Counted from the first letter of the stretch, positions 7,175 through 15,664 are shown. The stretch: DNA of 22,254 nucleotides from an uncultured Planctomycetaceae bacterium (GCA_903927685.1 CAIYOB010001613.1:1-22254); one strand, 5' to 3'. Program-made: numbers and translations. The notes: generated by a model not told the origin, from the letters alone.

Positions 7175-7205
7175 GGCAGCAGCAGCGGTTGGCAGCAGCA
7201 GCGGT
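7175..7205 (+). repeat. Two-copy 16-bp tandem repeat
   Basis: GGCAGCAGCAGCGGTT (7175-7190) is followed directly by GGCAGCAGCAGCGGT (7191-7205). It lies between the recombinase remnant and the Rpn-like gene, about 120 bp before the latter's ATG. The frame is open from here into that gene but contains no start codon. It could be slippage at a junction scar. Confidence 0.7.
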
Positions 7206-7324
7206 CAATTGCCCGCCAACGCAGTTTTGGATACGATAAGAAGGGCCGAAGACGGTTCGATCGCCAGGGTGCCGACTCGTCTTGCGGGTACCGCACACGA
7301 CGTTCCACGCTCGGGTTTTGCACC

Positions 7325-8398
7325 ATGACGTTCAATTTCGATCCCGAAGAACTGCACCAGTTTCCCGATCGGCTGTTCCGGCGCGAATTGCAGATTCCGG
7401 CGAACCTGCGGGAACTGATCGAAGACGTCGACGGAGCCTTGGCGGCGAAGCTGGATTTCGACCGAGTCCAGCTGTGGAAGAGGGAGCACATTTTCGAGGA
7501 TTGGCGGCATTTCGAGCGCGACCTACCGTTTCTCGTTCCGTACCGGACGGAACCCGACCGGCAGCTGCTGCTATGTCTGTTGTTAGAGCATCAGAGCCAA
7601 GCGGATCGATTGATGCCGTTGCGGATGTTGGTGAATGGAAGCATGTTTTGGGAAAGCGAGTGGAAGGTTTGGGAAGCGAGCCAGCCCAAGCCGGGGCCAT
7701 TGGAGTTGACGCCCATCGTTCCGATCGTGTTTCACACAGGATTGACGCGTTGGATCAGCAACCGGACACTGGCGGAACTCGTTCGCGGACCGGACGAGTT
7801 GCGGCAACTGGCCCCGCAATGGCCGGTTCGGTTCTGGGACTTGGCGGAACGTACCGCCGAGGATTTGTTGGCCGCATCCAGTCCGTGGCTGAATGCCCTG
7901 GCCGTGGTGCGTGCGACAACGGAGGAAAGCTCGCGTTTCTGTCGCGTGTTTGCCGCGGCCGTCGAGCGATTGGCCGGATTGGCGGCGCGCGAGCGGATGC
8001 GTTGGCGCGACTTGATGTGGATGTTGATCTCGTGGGCTCTTCGCCGCCGACCGCGCGAGGAACGGCCCAGCTTGGTCGAGGTTGCGTTGAAGTTTCAGCC
8101 TGATGGGACCAGTCAGGACGAGGTACAGAACATGAGCACGACTTTGGGACAGACGCTGGAGGAGTGGGCGGAACAACGCGGAATCGAACGCGGAATCGAA
8201 CGCGGAATCGAACGCGGAATCGAACGCGGCCGGATTGAGGCTACGCAACGGCTGCTCTGCCGTTGGTTGGAAGACCAATTCGGACCATTGCCGGACGCTC
8301 TGCGCCAGCGAATCGAGGACACGCGGGATCTCGCCCACTTGGAACGCTGCATTCGCCGTTGTCCCAACCTGACTTCGCTGGATCAGTTGGAGCTGTAA
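7325..8398 (+). CDS. Rpn/YhgA-like PD-(D/E)XK nuclease family protein (putative transposase)
   Basis: 357 aa. The N-terminal ~200 residues match the Rpn (recombination-promoting nuclease)/YhgA-like pattern: PDRLFRREL near the start, a conserved aspartate in ERDLPFLVPYR (Asp66), then LLLEHQSQADRLMPLRM with Glu88 and Gln90 forming the D...ExQ variant of the PD-(D/E)XK site. Characterised E. coli Rpn proteins cut DNA and raise RecA-independent recombination; other members take part in phage defence. The middle is basic and helical. The C-terminal ~75 residues carry four GIER units (286-301) and a short helical end. No Shine-Dalgarno sequence precedes the ATG at 7325, but an in-frame TAA at 7166 and the lack of other starts favour it. 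It sits beside mobile-element debris, which fits an accessory gene. Confidence 0.82.
   Translation: MTFNFDPEELHQFPDRLFRRELQIPANLRELIEDVDGALAAKLDFDRVQLWKREHIFEDWRHFERDLPFLVPYRTEPDRQLLLCLLLEHQSQADRLMPLRMLVNGSMFWESEWKVWEASQPKPGPLELTPIVPIVFHTGLTRWISNRTLAELVRGPDELRQLAPQWPVRFWDLAERTAEDLLAASSPWLNALAVVRATTEESSRFCRVFAAAVERLAGLAARERMRWRDLMWMLISWALRRRPREERPSLVEVALKFQPDGTSQDEVQNMSTTLGQTLEEWAEQRGIERGIERGIERGIERGRIEATQRLLCRWLEDQFGPLPDALRQRIEDTRDLAHLERCIRRCPNLTSLDQLEL
8179..8226 (+). repeat. Four-copy 12-bp tandem repeat inside the Rpn-like gene
   Basis: CGGAATCGAACG is repeated four times without interruption at 8179-8226 and encodes (GIER)4 in frame. Because each unit is four codons, gain or loss by replication slippage would change the length of a charged helix without a frameshift. 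Similar glycine-spaced repeats are a recurring trait near the C-terminus of Rpn-type proteins. Confidence 0.9.
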
Positions 8399-8543
8399 CG
8401 TTACGTTGGCCGTACGCAGCGCCCCAGCCCGTCGCTCCAACAACCGCGCCGATCGCTTGTGCCTCCGCGCGGGCAATGGATGGGCTCACGTCTGATTTGG
8501 CCCCGTTCGGTGAACTGACGGAACCGAGCTTAAGGAGCATCTG

Positions 8544-10061
8544 ATGGAAAACAACCCGCCTGCCGTCTATGACCAACTGTGTGCGTTCGTCCGCCAGACC
8601 GCGTTGATCGAATCGATCGAGGAACTGCTGGGCTGGGACGAGCGGACGATGCTGCCGTACGCGGCGGGGGAGTATCGCGCCGAGCAGATCACCTATTTGT
8701 CGGGGCTGGTCCATCGCCGCCGCACGGCCCCGCAGGTCGGAGCCTGGCTGGATGAGTTGGCCGGCGGCCCCTTGGCGACCGATCCGCACAGCCCGGCTGG
8801 CACCACGCTTCGCCAGGTGCGGCGGGACTACGAAAAACGCTGCAAGCTGCCGCAGACGCTGGTCGAGGAACTGACGCGGGCCTGTGTGCTGGGCCAGCAG
8901 GCATGGACCGAAGCCCGCAAGAACGACGACTTCGTTTCCTTCCTGCCGCACCTGGAGCGGATCTTCCAGTTGAAACGGCAGCAGGCCGACGCCGCGGGCT
9001 ATGCCGACGAACCCTACGACGCCTTGCTTGACGATTACGAGCCTCAGGCGCGGACCGCCGAGGTCGCCGCCGTGCTGGCCGGCCTGCGTCAGGAACTCAC
9101 GCTGCTGGTCGCCGCGTTAACCTCCAGCCAGCGGAGACCGCACCGCGAAATCCTCCGCCGCCGTTATCCGGTCGCCGCTCAAGAAGCCTTCGGCAAGCTC
9201 GCGGCCGAGACGATCGGATTCGACTTTCGCCGCGGCCGGCTGGACGTCACGCATCACCCGTTCTGTTGCAGCCTGGGCCCGCACGACTGCCGGATCACCA
9301 CGCGGTATGACGAACATTATTTCCCCATGGCTTTTTTCGGCATCCTTCATGAAGCGGGCCACGGCTTGTACGACCAGGGACTGCCGACGGAGCTGCACGG
9401 CCTGCCGCCGGGCAGCTTTGTGTCGCTGGGGATTCACGAATCGCAATCGCGGCTGTGGGAGAACGCCGTCGGACGCAGCCGCGCGTTCTGGCAGCATTTC
9501 TTCCCCCTGGCCCAGCAGCAGTTCCCCGATGCCTTGGCCGACGTGTCGCTGGACGACTTCCACGCCGCGATCAACGACGTCCGGCCGAGCCTGATCCGCA
9601 TCGAGGCGGACGAGGCGACGTACAACCTGCACATCATCATTCGCTTCGAGCTGGAACGCGCGACGCTGCGCGGCGACTTGAGCGCCGCCGACTTGCCCGG
9701 CGCGTGGCGCGACAAGTACCGCGAGTACCTGGGCATCGAGCCCCCGAACGACGCCGACGGCGTGTTGCAGGACATCCACTGGAGCGCCGGGCTGATCGGC
9801 TACTTCCCGACTTACACGCTGGGCAACCTGTACGCCGCCCAGTTCTTTCAACAGGCCGACGCCGACCTGGGCGGCCTGGAAGATCTGCTGGCCCGCGGCC
9901 GGTTTGGCCCGCTGCTGGGCTGGCTTCGCGAGCACATCCACGTCCACGGCCAGTGCTACTCGGCCGCCGAACTGGCCCGAGCCGTCACCGGCAAACCGCT
10001 GTCGCACGAGCCGCTGCTGGCCTTGTTGCGCGGGAAATTCGAGCCGTTGTATGGGATCTGA
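8544..10061 (+). CDS. M32 family metallocarboxypeptidase (carboxypeptidase Taq type)
   Basis: 505 aa, about the usual M32 length, with no signal peptide, so a cytoplasmic zinc carboxypeptidase that removes C-terminal residues from peptides. The active site is HEAGH (His269, Glu270, His273). The third zinc ligand is likely Glu299 in the GIHESQSRLWENAVGRS block. Other M32 blocks present are RIEADEATYNLHIIIRFELE, DIHWSAGLIGYFPTYTLGN, and YDALLDDYEP near residue 150. The N-terminal half is helical, as in the family. The ATG at 8544 is supported by AAGGAG 6 nt upstream. It is separated from the Rpn-like gene by 145 bp with no clear terminator, and by 73 bp from the following small-gene pair. Role is probably general peptide turnover. 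Confidence 0.95.
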   Translation: MENNPPAVYDQLCAFVRQTALIESIEELLGWDERTMLPYAAGEYRAEQITYLSGLVHRRRTAPQVGAWLDELAGGPLATDPHSPAGTTLRQVRRDYEKRCKLPQTLVEELTRACVLGQQAWTEARKNDDFVSFLPHLERIFQLKRQQADAAGYADEPYDALLDDYEPQARTAEVAAVLAGLRQELTLLVAALTSSQRRPHREILRRRYPVAAQEAFGKLAAETIGFDFRRGRLDVTHHPFCCSLGPHDCRITTRYDEHYFPMAFFGILHEAGHGLYDQGLPTELHGLPPGSFVSLGIHESQSRLWENAVGRSRAFWQHFFPLAQQQFPDALADVSLDDFHAAINDVRPSLIRIEADEATYNLHIIIRFELERATLRGDLSAADLPGAWRDKYREYLGIEPPNDADGVLQDIHWSAGLIGYFPTYTLGNLYAAQFFQQADADLGGLEDLLARGRFGPLLGWLREHIHVHGQCYSAAELARAVTGKPLSHEPLLALLRGKFEPLYGI

Positions 10062-10134
10062 ATGACATCGGCCGCTTGATTCCACCGACCACCGTCCCTA
10101 TCCTCAAGTGGGAACGCCAGCCGCAGGAACTGTC

Positions 10135-10368
10135 ATGCCCAATGTTTTCCAAAAGGACGGGTTTCGATTCTTCTTCTACAGCAATGAGCACAGACCGATC
10201 CATGTGCATGTTCGGTACGGCGACGGCGAAGCAGTCTTTGACGTAGAAGAGTCGGTCGAACTGCGTGAATCACAAAACTTGAAGGTCAGAGAGCTGGCGA
10301 AAGCCCAACAACTAGCCGAAGAGAACAGGCTCCTGATTCTGGAGAAATGGCATGAACACCTTGGCTGA
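10135..10368 (+). CDS. DUF4160 domain protein
   Basis: A 77-aa protein covering a complete DUF4160 domain: MPNVFQKDGFRFFFYSNE, then RPIHVHV with the conserved histidines, YGDGEAVFDV, and the helical end LAKAQQLAEENRLLILEKW. The biochemical function is unknown. DUF4160 genes commonly sit directly before DUF2442 genes, as here, and the pair is often suspected to be a toxin-antitoxin-like module. Start at 10135 is chosen because CAGGAA lies 7 nt before it and homology begins there; an in-frame ATG at 10108 is less likely. Its last 17 bp overlap the next gene, implying translational coupling. Confidence 0.82.
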   Translation: MPNVFQKDGFRFFFYSNEHRPIHVHVRYGDGEAVFDVEESVELRESQNLKVRELAKAQQLAEENRLLILEKWHEHLG

Positions 10369-10615
10369 TACGGTTCGGTCCGCATTCTATCGTGATGGCT
10401 TCATCGTGGTGACGGTCGACGGCGAGGTCGAGATTCGCTTTCCCGTCGCAGGCAATCATCGCTTGGCGCAGGGGACACCGAAACAGCTCAACAACATCGA
10501 AGTCTCTCCGTTCGGACTGCACTGGCCCGATCTTAACGAGGACCTTTCCTTTCGTGGCCTGCTGGCGGGCGACTATGGCCAGAAGAAATGCTGCCATGCA
10601 AGTGCCTGTACGTAA
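10352..10615 (+). CDS. DUF2442 domain protein
   Basis: 87 aa. Recognisable features are a strand pair around GFIVVTVDGEVEIRFPVAG and the C-terminal DUF2442 signature IEVSPFGLHWPDLNEDLSF followed by RGLLAG. The fold is small and largely beta; function is unknown, although partnership with DUF4160 suggests a regulatory or antitoxin-like role (inference). It starts inside the DUF4160 gene. Its final residues (KKCCHASACT) overlap the start region of the large PQQ gene in another frame. That tail looks non-conserved and may be a by-product of the overlap. Confidence 0.8.
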   Translation: MNTLADTVRSAFYRDGFIVVTVDGEVEIRFPVAGNHRLAQGTPKQLNNIEVSPFGLHWPDLNEDLSFRGLLAGDYGQKKCCHASACT

Positions 10616-13600
10616 CTTGCCGCTGTTGTGGATCGCGACCCTCGTCGCGGTCGCGGCCAGTCCGCTCGACGCTGAAGACTGGCCGACGACGGGCCACGAC
10701 AACCGGCGGACGGGGGTGACCGCCGAGCACCTAGCGCCGCCGCTGCACTTGCACTGGATCTTTCGTTCGCCGGCGCCGCCCGCGGCGGGTTGGCCGCCGC
10801 CGGTGAACGGGTATGGAGTGCGCAAGAACAAGAGCGACGCCAGTTTTGACGACGCCTTTCGCGTGGTCGCGGCGGACGGCACGGCCTATTTCTGTTCCTC
10901 GGCGGAGAACGCGTTGGTAGCGATCGACGCGGCGACCGGCCGGCTGCGTTGGACGTGGCTCGGTTCGGCTGCCCCGCGCCTGGCGCCGACGCTCCACGAC
11001 GGCCGGCTGTACTTCGGCGCCGATGACGGCTGGGTGTACTGCCTGCAGGCCGAGGACGGCCGTACCGTCTGGCGTTATGACGCCCGGCCCACGCCGGAGC
11101 AGACGCTGGGCTACGGACGCTTCTCGTCATTATGGCCGATCCGCACGGGCGTGATGATCGAGGACGGCACGGCCTATTTTGCAGCCGGCTTGTTTCCCAG
11201 CGAAGGCATCTTCTACGACGCCCTGGATCCCGCCAGCGGTCAGCTTCGCTGGCGCCGGCAGTTGGACTTGGAGGTCCAAGAAGGTCTGCCGCCGCAAGGC
11301 GAATTGCTGGCCAGCCGCGATTCGATTTTCCTGACGTCGCGCGTGATGCCGACACGGTGCGGCAAGGACGACGGGCAGCCGCGGCCTTTTTTCACGCCGC
11401 CGCCCGAGGTGGAGAACAACCACGAGTACCGCTTCTACAACGGCGGCACGGACGCACGGATCTGGCAGGATCGCTTCTTCGTCTACGGCAGCGCGGCGAT
11501 CCTGGGCTACGATCCGGACAAGGCTCGCGTGGACAAGTGGGGCCGCCAGCAGCCGGGGGACTTGATCTTCCACTGGTTCAACGCCCGGCAAGCGGCTTTC
11601 TCGGGATCGCAGGCGTTCATCGCGACCGATTACCATCTGCTGGCCGTCGACACGGCCCGGCTGCCGGAGTTGGCGGCAGGCCCGTGCTACGAGTTGGAGA
11701 AGTTGTACAAGCGGCTGCGCGTGGCAGCGCGGCTGGATTGGCACGAGGAGCACGACCGCCTGGTGGCCGAGCACGGCGCGGAGCATCCGCGTGCCCAGTG
11801 GATTCGGCAGGGGCCGCTCAAGTGGAGTCAAGCCGACTGGGAGCAGTGGCAGCGGCGGTCGCCGGAGGTGTTCGCCCAGTTCGCCGCCCATAGCCGCTGG
11901 ATGACGCCGCTGTCCGCCCCCGAATCGCTGATCCTGGCCGGCCGGACCTTGTATGCCGGCGGCGAGGACGCCGTGTACGCGATCGACGCCGACGACGGAC
12001 GCGTCGCCTGGAGCGACCGGACGGGCAGCCGCGTACGCGGCCTGGCCGTGTCAGATGGCCGGCTGTTTGTCAGCACGATCGATGGTTGCGTGCGGTGCTA
12101 CGCAACGGAACCGCCGGCGCAAGCCAGCCTGGACGTGCCGAGAACGCCGGTGGCGGAGTCCTGGGCCGACGCCGCCTTGCCGGAAACCTGTCGCCGCGTG
12201 GCCGACCAGCTTGCGACGGACTGGGCCGAGCGGGCTGGTTACTGCCTGGTGCTGGGCGGAGCCGACGGGCGTCTGGCGTACGAACTGGCTCGCCGAACCC
12301 GCTTGCACGTCCACGTGTTGGCCGAGGACGAACCGCAATTCGAACTGGCCCGCCGACAATTGTTCGCCGCCGGCTTGCATGGAGACCGCGTCTCGCTTTC
12401 GACGGGCGATCCGGCTCGCTTGCCGTTCCCGCCTTACCTGTTCAACGTCGTCGTTGACCAATCGCGTCTGGGCGGCGCCGAGTCGGCTACGCCCCCGGCC
12501 GAAGCGGTTCGCGTGGCCAGGCCGCTGGGCGGCGTTGTCTATGCGGGCCGGGCGGACGCCGCGGACGATGTGGCGACCATTCAAGACTCGCTGGCGGGCG
12601 ATTCCGGGGAACGGCCTTTGGTCGTCGCGGACGGTGGCCTGATGCGGATCACGCGCGGCCGCCTGCCGAATACCGCCGACTGGACGCACAACTACGGCAC
12701 TCCGGCCAACACCTACTGCAACGAGGACCAGACGGTGAAGGGCCCGTTCGGCGTGCTTTGGTATGGCGATCCGGGGCCGCGTGACCGCATCGACCGGCAC
12801 GCCACGCCGCCGATTCCGCTGGTCGTGGATGGCGTCCTGTTCACCGTAGGCGACGACCGGCTGCTGGCCTTTGACGTCTACAACGGCATCCGGCACTGGG
12901 AACGCCTGATTCCCGGCGTGGACCGCGGGGGCCTGCCTCTGGCAACGTCGAATATGGCAGCGTACGGCGAGCGGCTGTACGTCGTGGTCGACAACCGGGA
13001 ATGCTGGCAGATCGAAGCTCGCACGGGGAAGACCCTGCAAGTCTACCCGCCGCCTGCGGGCGATGAGAAACAGCCGGCGCTGTGGGGCTGGCTGGCCACC
13101 GATGGCCGGCGTGTGTATGGCAGCCGAGCGGTCGCCGCGGGCAATCGTGCTGACATCCAGCACAGCGACGAGTTGTTTGCGCTCGATGTCGAGTCGGGCG
13201 AGTTGTGCTGGCGGGCCTCCGTCGGACGCGTCGAGCACGACGGGATCGCGCTCGGTGAGGGTCGCCTGTTTCTGGTCGACGAAGTGCTGAACGAAGCGGA
13301 ACGCCAACAGGCCCCCGGCACGTTGCCCAAGGATGCTTCGGTTCCCGATCGTCCGGCGGTCGACCGCCGCGGCCGGAGCGTGCCGCCCGACCTGCGCAAG
13401 CTGGTCGCCTTGGACGCCGCCACCGGGAGGCCGGCTTGGCAAGTGCCCTTCGCTGCGACCGACCTGACGCTGGACGACACCGTGGTCAGCGAGGGCCGCG
13501 TGGGCGTAGCCTGCATGGTCAAAGACGGCGTAGTGGTCGTGCACGGCACCGGCAGCCTGGGCCATCCGCACCGCGAGTTCCTGGCCGGCGAATTCGCCCG

Positions 13601-14618
13601 CCGGGCGTTGTATGCCTTCGCCAGCGATGACGGGCGTTTCCTGTGGGGCGGCCGCAAGGGCTACCGCAAGCGGCCGATCATCGTCGGCCATAAGGTCTTT
13701 GCCGAGCCCTCTGCCTGGGACTTGCAGTCCGGCCGACAGCAGACGATCGAGAACCCGCTCAGCGGCCTGTCGCAGACGCTGGATTTCCATCGCGGCTACA
13801 TCGGCTGCAGCCACCTGCTGGCCTCGGGCGCAGCCTTGTTCGGCAACAAGCCGGGGATTGCCTATTGGAACATCGATTCGGCCGAAGGCTTCGTGCCCTT
13901 CGACAGCCTGGTTCTTGGTTGCGGCATTTGTGCCACGCCGGCCTGCGGCGTCTTCGTCGCGCCCGAGGGACGTTCCGGTTGCACCTGTCCGGCCGGACTG
14001 CACACATCGCTGGCCCTGTATCCGAAGCCAGACTCGCGTGCCTGGGGCCGCGGTTTCACGGGCGGGATCACGCCCACGTTGTCGCTGCCTGTCCAGCACG
14101 CGGCGATCAACCTGGGCGCACCGGGTTGGCGTCAGGACCAGCAGCGGCGGCTCTGGCTGCCCTACCCGGCCCGCGGCGAAACCGGCGTCGTCGGTTCGTG
14201 GTTGCCTCAGTATCAGCACAAGCCGGAACAGTTCTACTGCGTGGCGGCGGAATGGCTGCCCATCGACGGGACCGAGCGGCCTTGGCTGTACACCTCGGGC
14301 TGCCAGGCCGAGACGGATTTGAAGTTCCGTTTGCTCGATCCCGGGAGCCCGGCGACCGCCTACACCGTCCGCCTGCACTTTGCCGAGCCCGACATCGTGC
14401 AACCCGGCGAGCGGGTGTTCGACGTCCTGTTGCAGGGCGAGCCGGTGCTGCAGGGATTTGACATCGTGCAGGCGACCGGGAAACCGCGGCGGGCCATCGT
14501 CAAGGAGTTCGCCGGCGTGCACGTGACCGGCGAACTGATGGTGGGACTGCGGAGCGTCGCGACGGCCGCCGACCGCAAACCGATCTTGTGTGCGATCGAA
14601 GCCGTGCGCGAGGAGTGA
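10596..14618 (+). CDS. Large secreted PQQ-type beta-propeller protein with methyltransferase-like insert and malectin-like C-terminus
   Basis: 1340 aa from the ATG at 10596, which begins a signal peptide (PLLWIATLVAVAASPLDAED); an in-frame ATG at 10575 is also possible. Residues ~25-520 hold PQQ/BamB-type propeller repeats, for example VVAADGTAYFCSS, ALVAIDAATGRLRWTW, VYCLQAEDGRTVWRY, AVYAIDADDGRVAW. Residues ~525-680 resemble a class I methyltransferase fold: YCLVLGGADGRLAYELAR (glycine motif at 549-559), a DPARLPFP segment and FNVVVDQS. A second propeller part follows (DRLLAFDVYNGIRHWE, ELFALDVESGELCW). Around 1109-1131 is a five-cysteine cluster (CGIC, CG, CTC). The last ~100 residues are malectin-like (AYTVRLHFAEPD, GERVFDVLLQGE). 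It is probably periplasmic or surface-bound and sugar-binding. No enzymatic activity can be assigned. The start overlaps the DUF2442 gene. Confidence 0.88.
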   Translation: MQVPVRNLPLLWIATLVAVAASPLDAEDWPTTGHDNRRTGVTAEHLAPPLHLHWIFRSPAPPAAGWPPPVNGYGVRKNKSDASFDDAFRVVAADGTAYFCSSAENALVAIDAATGRLRWTWLGSAAPRLAPTLHDGRLYFGADDGWVYCLQAEDGRTVWRYDARPTPEQTLGYGRFSSLWPIRTGVMIEDGTAYFAAGLFPSEGIFYDALDPASGQLRWRRQLDLEVQEGLPPQGELLASRDSIFLTSRVMPTRCGKDDGQPRPFFTPPPEVENNHEYRFYNGGTDARIWQDRFFVYGSAAILGYDPDKARVDKWGRQQPGDLIFHWFNARQAAFSGSQAFIATDYHLLAVDTARLPELAAGPCYELEKLYKRLRVAARLDWHEEHDRLVAEHGAEHPRAQWIRQGPLKWSQADWEQWQRRSPEVFAQFAAHSRWMTPLSAPESLILAGRTLYAGGEDAVYAIDADDGRVAWSDRTGSRVRGLAVSDGRLFVSTIDGCVRCYATEPPAQASLDVPRTPVAESWADAALPETCRRVADQLATDWAERAGYCLVLGGADGRLAYELARRTRLHVHVLAEDEPQFELARRQLFAAGLHGDRVSLSTGDPARLPFPPYLFNVVVDQSRLGGAESATPPAEAVRVARPLGGVVYAGRADAADDVATIQDSLAGDSGERPLVVADGGLMRITRGRLPNTADWTHNYGTPANTYCNEDQTVKGPFGVLWYGDPGPRDRIDRHATPPIPLVVDGVLFTVGDDRLLAFDVYNGIRHWERLIPGVDRGGLPLATSNMAAYGERLYVVVDNRECWQIEARTGKTLQVYPPPAGDEKQPALWGWLATDGRRVYGSRAVAAGNRADIQHSDELFALDVESGELCWRASVGRVEHDGIALGEGRLFLVDEVLNEAERQQAPGTLPKDASVPDRPAVDRRGRSVPPDLRKLVALDAATGRPAWQVPFAATDLTLDDTVVSEGRVGVACMVKDGVVVVHGTGSLGHPHREFLAGEFARRALYAFASDDGRFLWGGRKGYRKRPIIVGHKVFAEPSAWDLQSGRQQTIENPLSGLSQTLDFHRGYIGCSHLLASGAALFGNKPGIAYWNIDSAEGFVPFDSLVLGCGICATPACGVFVAPEGRSGCTCPAGLHTSLALYPKPDSRAWGRGFTGGITPTLSLPVQHAAINLGAPGWRQDQQRRLWLPYPARGETGVVGSWLPQYQHKPEQFYCVAAEWLPIDGTERPWLYTSGCQAETDLKFRLLDPGSPATAYTVRLHFAEPDIVQPGERVFDVLLQGEPVLQGFDIVQATGKPRRAIVKEFAGVHVTGELMVGLRSVATAADRKPILCAIEAVREE
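14334..14618 (+). repeat. Long direct repeat, copy 1 (malectin-like 3' end of the PQQ gene)
   Basis: Starting at CTCGATCCCGGGAGCCCGGC, this 285-bp segment is repeated at 21758-22039 in the same orientation. Long blocks are identical (for example around CGAGCCCGACATCGTGCAAC and AAACCGCGGCGGGCCATCG). Several differences are synonymous, and copy 2 is one codon shorter near its end. Similarity stops just after the shared TGA. Confidence 0.9.
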
Positions 14619-14710
14619 TAGGTTCGAGTCCGCCGCCGTCAGCCACAGTTCATACGTTCCGGCGTCACCTGTCACGGTCGTCAGCGTCGCTCAGTCAGTT
14701 AGAAGGAACG

Positions 14711-15577
14711 CTAGGCTGCGTGCCTTGGGTAAGGCACCTCTGCGGGCCGGCAGGACGGCGTTCTCGATCGGCGATTTCCTCCCGGAGTGTCGGCTTCTGC
14801 TTCGGGATCGGGTTGGGGCAGCGCGCAGTGTTTCTCCCACAACCGGGCTTGCTTCATGAACGAATAGAACCCCTGGAGCATACTCAATTGGAATCCCGCC
14901 ATTCCGTCCAGAAAGCCGAGCTGCAGTACGTAGGCCCTTAGGAACCGCAGCGGTCCGGTCGTCAGCAGCCGAACCAGGTTGGGGCGACGGCCGGCACGGT
15001 GCCAGACTCCGGCTTGCCACGTTGTGTATCGATGAAATTTTTGAAAGTAATGGTCGTAAGTCCAGTATGTGAAATGCTCCAAGGGCTCCCGGAGACGCCC
15101 AGTCCGGCCGCTACGCACCGCGACTTCGGCATGGTCCGTGTCCCCGACATACCGCCCCTCGTCGCGACGAAAGAACCGCAGCACGAAGTCGCGTCCCCAC
15201 CCGCTATGGTAGATGCGGTGCCCCAGGAAGTAGTTGCTGCGGCGGACCCAGTAGCCGTCGCAGGCGGGCGGCGCCGCGAGCAGACTGCGAATCTCCGCAG
15301 CCAGCCCTGGCGTGACCCGCTCGTCGGCATCCAGAATCAGCACCCAGTCACACGACGCTTGGGGAATCGCCCAGTTCTTGAAGTCGCCGGAATGGACATA
15401 TTCGCGCTCGATCAGCCGACAGCGGCCGATCTCGGCCACGATTTCCAAGGTGCCGTCGGTGGATCCCGAGTCGGCGACCAGTACTTCATCGGCGACCTGC
15501 CAGGCCGATTCGATGCACGGCCTGATGTTACGCCGCTCGTTCTTGCAGGGGATGATGACGGTCAATCGCGATGGCAT
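14711..15577 (-). CDS. Family 2 glycosyltransferase, WaaE/KdtX-like
   Basis: 288 aa with a GT-A fold from the first residues: LTVIIPCKNERRNIRPC, VADSGSTDGT, then DADE (Asp83-Asp85) as the metal/nucleotide-sugar binding motif. The segments SNYFLGHRIYHSGW, LRFFRRDEGRY and LEHFTYWTYDHYFQKFHRYT match the subgroup of LPS-core glycosyltransferases related to WaaE/KdtX, which add a sugar to the inner core. A C-terminal amphipathic stretch (FLRAYVLQLGFLDGMAGF) probably contacts the inner membrane, and the tail after ~255 is proline/arginine-rich and unconserved. Start is supported by AGGAG 8 nt upstream. It is last in a leftward group of three, 87 bp after the methyltransferase-like gene. Donor and acceptor are not predictable. 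Confidence 0.9.
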   Translation of the reverse strand: MPSRLTVIIPCKNERRNIRPCIESAWQVADEVLVADSGSTDGTLEIVAEIGRCRLIEREYVHSGDFKNWAIPQASCDWVLILDADERVTPGLAAEIRSLLAAPPACDGYWVRRSNYFLGHRIYHSGWGRDFVLRFFRRDEGRYVGDTDHAEVAVRSGRTGRLREPLEHFTYWTYDHYFQKFHRYTTWQAGVWHRAGRRPNLVRLLTTGPLRFLRAYVLQLGFLDGMAGFQLSMLQGFYSFMKQARLWEKHCALPQPDPEAEADTPGGNRRSRTPSCRPAEVPYPRHAA

Positions 15578-15664
15578 AGTCCCAACTCCTAGCGGGCAAG
15601 TCCGTTCCCCGCGCAGTCCGTGGCCGGCGGTGCCGGAATGGAGTGCCTTGTGTGCCTTCCGTGT

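Noticed and set aside
8179..8226. Regular repeat considered as a CRISPR-like array
   Set aside because: Units are contiguous 12-mers without spacers and are in frame within a gene, so it is a coding tandem repeat.
7583..8476. A 297-aa minus-strand frame opposite the Rpn-like gene
   Set aside because: Contains the antisense of the GIER repeat (AFDS-type repeats) and no recognisable domain.
12051..14675. An 874-aa open frame on the minus strand, antisense to the PQQ gene
   Set aside because: Same cause: no family motifs, while the plus-strand frame has clear propeller repeats and a malectin-like end.
14619..14700. Minus-strand peptide GDAGTYELWLTAADSN that looks like part of an Ig-like or adhesin domain
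   Set aside because: Too short, no flanking homology and no start. It could be a relic, but nothing else supports it.
15636..15664. GTGCCTTGTGTGCCTTCCGTG-like stretch after the methyltransferase-like gene, resembling common planctomycete intergenic repeats
   Set aside because: Only one unit is present in the window, so it cannot be shown to be a repeat from this sequence.
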